Below are positions 56,954 to 64,000 of a stretch of DNA of 64,000 bases, in pieces. The notes beneath the pieces are model-generated. The model worked only from the letters and a program-made list of their open reading frames with translations, searched no databases and was not told where the DNA came from. This DNA is from Zygnema cylindricum (Eukaryota; Streptophyta; Zygnematophyceae; Zygnematales; Zygnemataceae). Made by a program: the position numbers and the translations under genes. Numbering within the stretch: the first letter of the stretch is position 1; the number at the start of each line of letters is the position of its first letter. Location of the stretch: contig JBBHKE010000040.1 in assembly GCA_037447655.1 (NCBI GenBank), positions 111,518 to 175,517 on the forward strand, in the 5' to 3' direction.

Positions 56954-57636
56954 CATAGTTCAAAAGTAGGTTTTTTTTATGGTAGGCCTTTGGTAGGCGT
57001 ACAAAACTTTGCACAAAACTCGCGCAACGTAGGCATACTGTATGTGTGTGTGTCATGCACACTCTTGTACGAACGTCTGAATCTGACGTAAGATCAAAGT
57101 ACAGCGCACCCCGTTGGACGAATTTTTTTAGCGATTGACACAGCGTAGGATGACATTCCGGGGGAAAAGCCACCAACGGGGTTGGTCCGTAGGTTTTGGT
57201 AATTTTTTTGGCAGTGTGGTATTTTTTTTTTTTTATCGTCCCATACTACCTGGTTGGTCAATTTGAGGCTTTATTTAGTGTGGCCCTCAAAATTGCAGAC
57301 GCTAATATGACATATTGTCCTTTCGTAAGTTGTGTTATGGGCTTTTCATGTGATCTTTTTAAATCGCCTACTTTGATCAGCAACCGTCCGATCGTCCAAA
57401 TCCGACGGTTTAAATAAAAAGTCCCTCAAAACGCACAGAAATATTTTTTTTGTCCGATTTTTTTTTCAAAATTTAGACATGTCGTTTAATTCTCTATCGA
57501 TCGATGTGCAAGTCAACCCTGTTACTATTTTATTTCATTCTGCGGCCAATACAATATGGGTCTTAAGGGCATATTGTATGTTTTGCGTACAATAGGCATA
57601 TTGTATGGGCGTACGGTCACCTACTTTTGAACTATG
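56954..57636. mobile_element. TIR transposon F2, 8-bp target duplication
   Basis: 683 bp, ends CATAGTTCAAAAGTAGG / CCTACTTTTGAACTATG, perfect 8-bp duplication TGTTGAAC (56946-56953, 57637-57644). Relative of F1. The subterminal region near 57545-57620 can fold on itself (ATACAATATGG / GCATATTGTATG). Confidence 0.88.
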
Positions 57637-57792
57637 TGTTGAACACTGCTATATATCGTGAAATTCAACGCGATATAATATGCAGGTCCCGGTTCGATGT
57701 AACGAGGATTCTGACCGGTCGATGATCGATATATCGAATATCTAAATAATTGCGATATAATTTTAATCGATACACAACATTATTGTATAGGG

Positions 57793-58457
57793 CAGAGGTC
57801 GCAAACGGTCAACCGAAACCGTGACCGACCGTTAACCGACCGCCCGCGCCGGATCCGGAACGGATTCGGTTGCCAAATTTTGGGGGTCGGGCGGTTACGG
57901 TCGGTTGACTCACCAGGAAAAAAAAAACGGTTAGTTACGGTCGGTCAAACAAAAAACCAAAAAAATGAAAATTTTGTACTTTTTTTCTCCAACATTATTG
58001 TTCTTTGTACTTTTGGTATCGTGGAAGTACGTGGCATCATGATTAGCGTCGCAAATCTGACACGGTACTGTAGTAAGCTATTTATTTCGAAAATCTTAGA
58101 GAACGCGACAAAACGTCTCAAATCTGACACGGTAGTACAATATTCATTTCGCAAATCTTAGGCAACGCGACAAAGCGTCGCAAATCTGACACAGTAGTAC
58201 ACTATTCATTTCGCAAATCTTAGGGAACGCGACAAATCGTAATTATTGGCTTATTCCGTCGTACATTGATTAATTTTGTACTTTTCAGGTTACGGGCGGG
58301 CACGGTCGGTTAATTTTTTTTTTCGTAAACGACGGTCGGTTAACGGTTAACAATTTTGGAGCGTGACAAAACTCGGTCGGGCGTCGGTTACTCAGATTTT
58401 GAAAAAAAAAAAACGGTCGGTTTCGGGTATGATTTTTTTTGACTTTTGCGACCTCTG
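57793..58457. mobile_element. hAT-like non-autonomous element 2
   Basis: 665 bp, ends CAGAGGTCGCAAA / TTTGCGACCTCTG-like, perfect 8-bp duplication GTATAGGG (57785-57792, 58458-58465). It contains about three tandem units of 62-66 bp (CGCAAATCTGACACGGTAGT) at 58045-58235 and many GGTCGGTTA words. Confidence 0.88.
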
Positions 58458-58695
58458 GTATAGGGATAGGGATTTGTCTAGAGATTTTGTTCTGACAGTA
58501 TGCCATACGTTTTGTCGTTTCGTCAAGAAATTCTATTCTGGCTGGTTGTGTAAGATATAGGAGATTCCACCCCGTAGAGACATATCGTTGCCCCCTACAC
58601 ACAACGCCTGGCCCTCTCCTTATCCATCTCCTCCATCCCCTTTTCTTGGTTGTTGTGTTATTGTGTTCTTCTTTGCGTTCCTGTTTGACGTTTTG

Positions 58696-59457
58696 ATGAA
58701 CCCGTCTAGTAATCCACCGGTTAGTAATCCTCCGGTTAGTGATCCACCGGATGATGATTGGAAAGGCCTTTGTATAAAGGTCAACGAAATCTATGCGTCC
58801 AACCCCGGAGGCTGTTTTGTATACAGGGGCAACTTGGCGCAAGGCCGGTTTGTGGTATATGAATTTCGACATTTAGCTTATAATGTGGAAGAAATTGCAA
58901 AAAAGATGCGCAGAGTAAAGGAACCAGTGGCAAAGTTCAGAAAATCGTCGCCTGGCGATAAAATGAGCTGGATTTTAGTGGAGGGAGTGGAAGGATCCAG
59001 TTTTGAAAAATATATGCGCGAGGGAGATGTGACATTATCTCGATGTTTAAGTATAGCTTCTGACGTGACAGCAGCAGTTCAAGGTTTTCACTCCATAATC
59101 GAGGATCTCCATTTGAAATCCCCATTGATTTTTCCCGATAGTAGATGCCAAATAGTTCTAAGCGTTGGCCTCGTGAAAAGTCCTATAAAATTCCAAATTT
59201 CCCTTCTAGTTGGAGAAATCATCACTAGCCTTCGTCCATCTCATTTAGGTATGACTACAGAGGAAATACTTAGAGATCACCCCAGTATGAACAACAATGT
59301 GATTAACGGCCTTCTTGAAATATTGCGTATATGCGAAAATGATGTGGAAGATGCTGGGGCGCTTGGAACCATTGCTACAAATCTCAAAACAATTGCTGAA
59401 GAAGTAAAAAAAATTACAACAAATGCAGGAGGAAGTTCGTCGCAAAATCCGGCCTGA
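58696..59457 (+). CDS. Pseudokinase-family protein
   Basis: 253 residues from ATG to TGA. It starts with a proline-rich repeat (NPPVSNPPVSDPP), then GGCFVYRGNLAQGRFVVYEF, matching the YRG-LEG-VVV start of the other family members, WILVEGVEGSSFEKYM, then CLSIASDVTAAVQGFHSI in the helix-E position and LHLKSPLIFPDSRCQIVLSV where the catalytic loop and DFG should be. All catalytic residues are missing. The C terminus (LGTIATNLKTIAEEVKKI) resembles the end of the gene at 10234. The frame is open upstream of the ATG with hydrophobic residues, so an upstream exon is possible. It is the most intact single-domain member. Role probably structural or regulatory, by family analogy. Confidence 0.72.
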   Translation: MNPSSNPPVSNPPVSDPPDDDWKGLCIKVNEIYASNPGGCFVYRGNLAQGRFVVYEFRHLAYNVEEIAKKMRRVKEPVAKFRKSSPGDKMSWILVEGVEGSSFEKYMREGDVTLSRCLSIASDVTAAVQGFHSIIEDLHLKSPLIFPDSRCQIVLSVGLVKSPIKFQISLLVGEIITSLRPSHLGMTTEEILRDHPSMNNNVINGLLEILRICENDVEDAGALGTIATNLKTIAEEVKKITTNAGGSSSQNPA

Positions 59458-59679
59458 ATGTGAGGATCTCCAAAGGTGTGGCATTGTTCCTGTCTGTCTG
59501 GCTCGGTAGTTGTAGATTGATTGCGGGTTGCATGGGAGTCCATCCTCATTATGGTATCAATCATGCCATGGGCGGGATGGATGAGTCAAAGGGGGAGGAA
59601 AAGGAGGGGTGTTGGTAAGGGCAGCCTGTTGGGCCACAGCTGCTGCCTTGTGTTCTGCAGCTGCTTCTTTGTACGTCTA

Positions 59680-59685
59680 TGAATA
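59680..59685 (+). promoter_or_regulatory. AATAAA poly(A) signal candidate
   Basis: AATAAA about 220 bp after the stop of the gene at 58696, a plausible cleavage signal. Confidence 0.5.
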
Positions 59686-60220
59686 AAGACTACAGACTCT
59701 CGATGTGGTCCTCCAATGAATCACATCGCTTGTTCTTTTTGGCAAAGTACAGTCATATGTAGTTGTCTTGCTTCTTATTAGACAACGTACTGCAGAGGAA
59801 ATTTTCATGTGATTTTGCAAGTCATTATTAATGTTAAAAAAAATGTATCTCTGATTGTCCTAATTTCATTTACCAGCGAAATACCATCTTATATTGAAAA
59901 TGCCATTAAGTAAGGTGGGTAGAAATCATCTGGTTTCAACATTAATAAAGTGTGAAACTAACTAGTCGATAGATGTAATTTTGTCTTACCTTTTTTTAAG
60001 CGACTAACAGGTCATTTTTTTTTTGTCAATTTTTTCAAATAAGCACTTTTTTTTATGAACTGATTTAAACCCCAACCCCCCCCCCCCCCTCCTTTTTATT
60101 TTTTTATTGTAACTTTTTTAGAACAATTTTTTTTCTAAGCGTTTTTTATCAGATCTTTCATTTATGTATAAAGCTGATTGTATCAGGTTTAAATCAAAAT
60201 CTGGTGTGTCAATTGTGCAG

Positions 60221-60337
60221 AGTTCTTCTTACAAGAAAAAGTATATCCGCGACATCATTTCCATTATCGGGCATGGAGGTGAAGGTGCAGTATCCAAGGG
60301 AAAAGCCATATGGGGCATTGATGTGGCCGTTAAATAA
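60221..60337 (+). pseudogene. Truncated kinase N-lobe exon
   Basis: After a TTGTGCAG acceptor the frame encodes a kinase glycine loop, IGHGGEGAVSKGKAIWG, and DVAVK, then TAA where the next codon is expected; a similar FSNQQRIFTF segment continues beyond and stops again. The rest of a kinase domain is missing. It lies 764 bp after the pseudokinase gene at 58696, in the same order as the two exons at 18762 and 20588, so it may be the remains of a lost second domain. Confidence 0.6.
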
Positions 60338-61150
60338 TTTTCTAATCAACAACGCATTTTCACTTTTAGAGACCGGCCCTTTTGTTTTTAGTAAAAAATC
60401 CTTAATCGTGACACTGAATAAGTTTGACTCTGTTGGGCAGTTTTCAGTGACTATGCATGAAAGGAGGCAGTCTAGAGACGTTGCTTTTTAGGGGCGATGG
60501 ATACCCTCCCTTGGAAACATAGAGAAAACCGGGAAGGAAATGGGAAGGAGCAAGTTCAATTCCGTCCACTGGATCTGTCCACTTTACTTTACGTTTAACG
60601 AAAAGACGTGTGACCAATATGCATGTAATGTTGATCAGGTGTTACTAAAAGTGTTTCAAGCCTAAAAGCCCTTGTTTTGTTCTCTTTATTTATGTTAAGT
60701 TAATCCTCCTCACTGCAGCTCTCCATGTTTAGCTTCGTAACAATTCATTAGTTCAAAACCTATTTGATGAAATTTTCTCCAGTTTTGAGAATTTTATGAC
60801 CAAGTTAAACAAGTAATTTGATCCCATCCAAATGAGTAAATATCATTAATAGGTGGAAAGGGGGGCCAAATGGGTCTCAACTGGGCTCTCCCCCTAATTA
60901 GACATCAGAAATTTGCCGAAGCCTACTTTACCTCGCTCCTTTGCGTTTACCTTTTTTTTTTTCAACTATTAATCTGTGTTGTTTTAAAATTCATCCTTCT
61001 TTTAAGCTTAAGCTTTTTCAACATTTGTTATGTTTTTATGAAAGGTTGATTTTTTTTTTCCTTTTTTTTTGTTGCCTCTTGGCCTTGTGATGCCGGGATG
61101 GGAGGGCAAGAGCGTAAAGGAAGAAGGGATGGTATCAAGGATGGAGAAGG
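60338..61150. other. No gene recognised
   Basis: Low-information, T-rich sequence. No domain, splice pair or repeat match. Confidence 0.35.
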
Positions 61151-61236
61151 GAAGGTATCAAGGGGGAAGAAGGGAGGGTATCAAGGGGGAAGAAGGGAGG
61201 GTATCAAGGGGGAAGAAGGGAGGGTATCAAGGTAGA
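61151..61236. repeat. 23-bp minisatellite
   Basis: Three to four units of GGTATCAAGGGGGAAGAAGG plus GAG. Confidence 0.9.
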
Positions 61237-61460
61237 GAAAGTGAAAGATAATTCCCACCTCATGTCGGAAAAGACATGGAGGGGAGAAGTGACTAGATTA
61301 GTCTGGTAGTGAAGGGAGCCACCATTTTATCTTCTTTTTCTTTGAAAGGGACAGGAATGGAAGAGAAACTGTGCTGATGTCAGCAAGAGCAGAGTGCGGT
61401 TTATGGTTAGGTGTCATGTGAGGAAGGAAGAGAAGTGGACTGTGAGTAGAAGTAGACGTG

Positions 61461-61659
61461 TATCGCTATTAGGGTTAATGTTTTTTTCCACCTTTCAACT
61501 TACTTTTTCCGTGAACACTTGTTGGATTAATAATCCGGCGGTTGGATTGCAAGGTAAGATTCTTACCCTCTGATTGTGTCTCGGAATGAATGTTAGGCAC
61601 TTTTGCATTGAGAAAGGATAGTTTAAAGGCGGAAAAAAATCTTAACACTAATAGCGATA
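61461..61659. mobile_element. Short MITE G2
   Basis: 199 bp with ends TATCGCTATTAGGGTTAA / TTAACACTAATAGCGATA. The interior resembles the complement of G1 (32611-32804). Confidence 0.6.
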
Positions 61660-61739
61660 CTCAGTGTTTGTCTTTACATGCAGCTACCATGTGACATGAC
61701 TCTGCTTAGAGCTTTTTGGAAGCAAATGCAAGGAAGTCC

Positions 61740-61868
61740 TGTACAGAAATTTAGGGTTTGGGAAGCTGGAAGGAGAGGGAGTGAGGGAAGGGGAAGGTAT
61801 TTTGCTGCTACAGAAATTTAGAGTTTTGGGAGCCAGAAGATGGAGGGAAGGGGAAGGCATGTTGCTGA
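61740..61868. repeat. Diverged tandem duplication of about 60-65 bp
   Basis: CAGAAATTTAGGGTTTGGGA and CAGAAATTTAGAGTTTTGGG begin two successive units ending GGGAAGGGGAAGG-like. Confidence 0.7.
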
Positions 61869-62333
61869 ATTATGATGTGCAAGTATTTGTGCAAAATTAT
61901 TGGGAAGTCAGGTTATGCAACTTTTTTTTTTTTTTTGGCGAGTAACTGCCTATATTTGGATTTTTGCTCTTGGATGCTAACCAACATTAAGGAGATTTTT
62001 TTCAAGATCATCGATATCAGCGTTTCTTTCAAATGAAATTTTGACAAAACTCGATAATCCAGACAGACAGTCCATACTAAACTGGTAAGAATTTTTCACC
62101 ACTTGCTCCGGCTCGTAGCAAACACTTTGAAAGAAAGTGCTACAGTCAACAGTGTTTAAAAATCAAATGAATCACAAAAATAAGAGAATGGAAGAATGAA
62201 ATTGTAGCTAAATTTTTTAAAATAGATTAAAACAAAAGCAGTTTCAGCACAGTCAGAAAATCTCGATTTTAAAACGTGGTAGTGAGTTAATGAAATAGTC
62301 GAAAAGTGTGGATTACTTTTTGCAATTTTTGTA
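61869..62333. other. No gene recognised
   Basis: AT-rich spacer ending at a TTTTTGTAG acceptor-like site. Confidence 0.35.
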
Positions 62334-62512
62334 GGCTTTCAGAACGGTCAGTGTTGAAGATGATGATTTACCGCATTCAAAAAAATAATTATGGTTTGAA
62401 ATCTCCCGAGGGAGGAAGCCCTCTCTTTAATCAAAGTAAACGCAAAAAAGGAAGGTTGGATGAAACCAAACTAACAAATTTTAGGAAGTCTATCAATACT
62501 AAGCAAATATAA
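62334..62512 (+). CDS. Candidate 3'-terminal exon, unknown
   Basis: After TTTTTGTAG the frame is open for about 58 codons to TAA, encoding a lysine-rich peptide (LSERSVLKMMIYRIQKNNYG at its start). No family recognised and no upstream exon found. Tentative. Confidence 0.18.
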
Positions 62513-62779
62513 GCCTACAGAAGTCCCCAATCCCTGATCTAAGTACTTTCTCAACAATTTTATAACACACAAGTCACATTTTCAAACACTTAAGTAACAT
62601 ATAACAAAAATTTACATTCAGTTATAGAAGAAAAACTCCTCTCTCAAGTCTCTCACATCCACAATATGCGCCTGTTATCAGAAAGAAGAAAGAAAGAAAA
62701 AGAAAAAGATACGTATAGAAAGGTTTTTTTGGTTGAACCAAGCAACTCCAATGCAAGGTCCTGCTCCGAATGAAGGTGT

Positions 62780-62928
62780 ACTTTGAAATGAATTTCAATT
62801 AGTTTTTGAAAGGAATTTCAGTTAGTTTTAGAAAAGGATTTCACTTAGCTTTTGAAAGGGAGTTCACTTAGTTTTTGAAAGGAAATTCACTTGGTTTTTG
62901 AAAGGAATTCAATTAGTGTTTTGAAATC
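62780..62928. repeat. Minisatellite, about 30-bp unit, five copies
   Basis: Units of the form TTAGTTTTTGAAAGGAATTT plus CAGTTAG-like, varying slightly from copy to copy. Confidence 0.85.
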
Positions 62929-63983
62929 ATTGCAAGTATTTCAGTGTCAATACTCTTGGAATGTTGACTCGACATACAATTAATATTTAAAAACTACACC
63001 TATAAATGTCTATAATTGGTCTTGAGTTCTTCTTCTCTATGTTTTCTATTGATGTATCATATTGGTAAACTTCCAAACGTCCATGGAGCCCTCTGCATCA
63101 GAGGGAGCCTAGAGAAGCTTTTAGGTCAGATTCTGGAGAGGTGGGAGGGGGGGGGGGGGGTGGGGAGAGGTCCTAGTTTTGTTTTAAAGGTGGTGAAGTG
63201 GGTTTTTTGGGCGCAAAATTTTATGTTTTAAAGGCACCACCAGTAATGTGAGAGATGCTGGGTGGGCAGGGGAAGAGGATAGGGAGGGGAAAGAGGGTGG
63301 CGAGGAGGGGAAGGGGAGGGGGAGGGAGAGTAGCTTAAACCCTAAGCAAGCAGGGAAACCCGTCTTGCATAGTATCTGCATAGAAAAGTTCGAAAGGTAA
63401 AATACCTCCACCTCTGATCCAGATTTAGAGTCAAAAAGTTTTTGACATTCCATAAGCATGGTGATTTCTTTTTTTTTTTGGGCGAGTTTTGTTATATTTG
63501 AGAATGTATTTGCTTCGAATTCGCCCGTTTTCTTCCAACACAATGGTTGAGCATCCGTTTTTTTTTTTCTGACAACATTGTACCAGGATACGAGGAAAAT
63601 ACTATTCATCCAACACATTATTTATTGTGTGAACAAAAGTTGTTTGCTAAAATATTACAAGACAAGAGTCCTAAAACGAAACGTCAATCGCAAACAAACA
63701 TTCCATAGAAAAGACATATCAAATTTTGATACACGTTAGATAAAATAACTCTGAAAACGATAGCATTTGATCCTTCTTCTTTTTTCTGGATGGAGTTCTG
63801 TCCTATCCTTACCCTTCGATCCTCTCCCTCATCCTCTCCTTCTCCCTCGCCCCCCTCCCTCTCCCCGTCCCTCTCCCAATCAAAAACTGAGGAGCAAATG
63901 GGAATATACGAAGGAAACTTCACCCAAAAATCGATAAGCAGTTGAGTGTAAAATTAAGCAAGCAGTTACCTGAAATTGAAAAC
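62929..63983. other. No gene recognised
   Basis: Holds a G run at about 63148-63160 and GA-rich and CT-rich tracts near 63290 and 63810. A 144-codon minus-strand frame (63618-63184) crosses a poly(A) run and the GA-rich tract; I found no domain in it. Confidence 0.4.
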
Positions 63984-64000
63984 TATATATATATATATAT
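63984..64000. repeat. (AT)n at window end
   Basis: AT dinucleotides running off the window. Confidence 0.85.

Noticed and set aside
63184-63618. 144-codon minus-strand frame as a gene
   Set aside because: Crosses a poly(A) run and a GA-rich tract; no recognised motif, start context or splice site.

Overview
This is a 64 kb piece of eukaryotic nuclear DNA. The genes have GT-AG introns, there is one Pol III tRNA gene, no bacterial-style operons, and most of the DNA is transposon-derived. The kinase exons resemble plant RLK/Pelle-type kinases. The LTR element carries a primer-binding site equal to the anticodon arm of a plant-type initiator tRNA-Met. I therefore infer a large-genome streptophyte, possibly a charophyte alga, but the lineage is not proven by the sequence.

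Left part (1-25.7 kb): the 3' end of a CorA-like membrane-transporter gene (489-1455) is followed by a dispersed cluster of kinase-fold genes. These are a decayed kinase on the minus strand (3299-5308), a frameshifted pseudokinase (10234-11033), a partial copy of it (15635-15955), a pseudokinase exon (16421-17194), and a two-exon gene that joins a pseudokinase domain to a second kinase-like domain lacking HRD and DFG aspartates (18762-21502). A recent gag-only copia-type LTR element (11086-15548) with a perfect GATGG target duplication lies between two copies of a 373 bp piece of the pseudokinase gene.

Middle (25.7-44.5 kb): a nested array of non-autonomous DNA transposons. Most have GGG-type inverted repeats and a TTA/TAA target duplication (PIF/Harbinger-like) and carry a palindrome about 200-260 bp from one end. 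There is also a tRNA-Arg(UCG) gene, a 10-N assembly gap, a threefold 315 bp AT-rich tandem repeat, and a decayed Crypton-like tyrosine-recombinase gene with a GCR1_C-like C terminus on the minus strand (38170-41165).

Right part (44.6-64 kb): a complete four-exon CorA-like gene (44658-46963), another transposon array with hAT-like, 8-bp-duplication and TA-duplication elements plus a solo LTR, then another pseudokinase gene (58696-59457) followed by a truncated kinase exon (60221-60337). The last 3.5 kb is simple sequence and minisatellites.

The two recurring host gene families are CorA-like proteins without an intact GMN signature and kinase-fold proteins without catalytic residues. The pseudokinase-plus-kinase architecture recalls plant tandem kinase proteins and animal JAK proteins, so a signalling or immune role is possible but is inference only.
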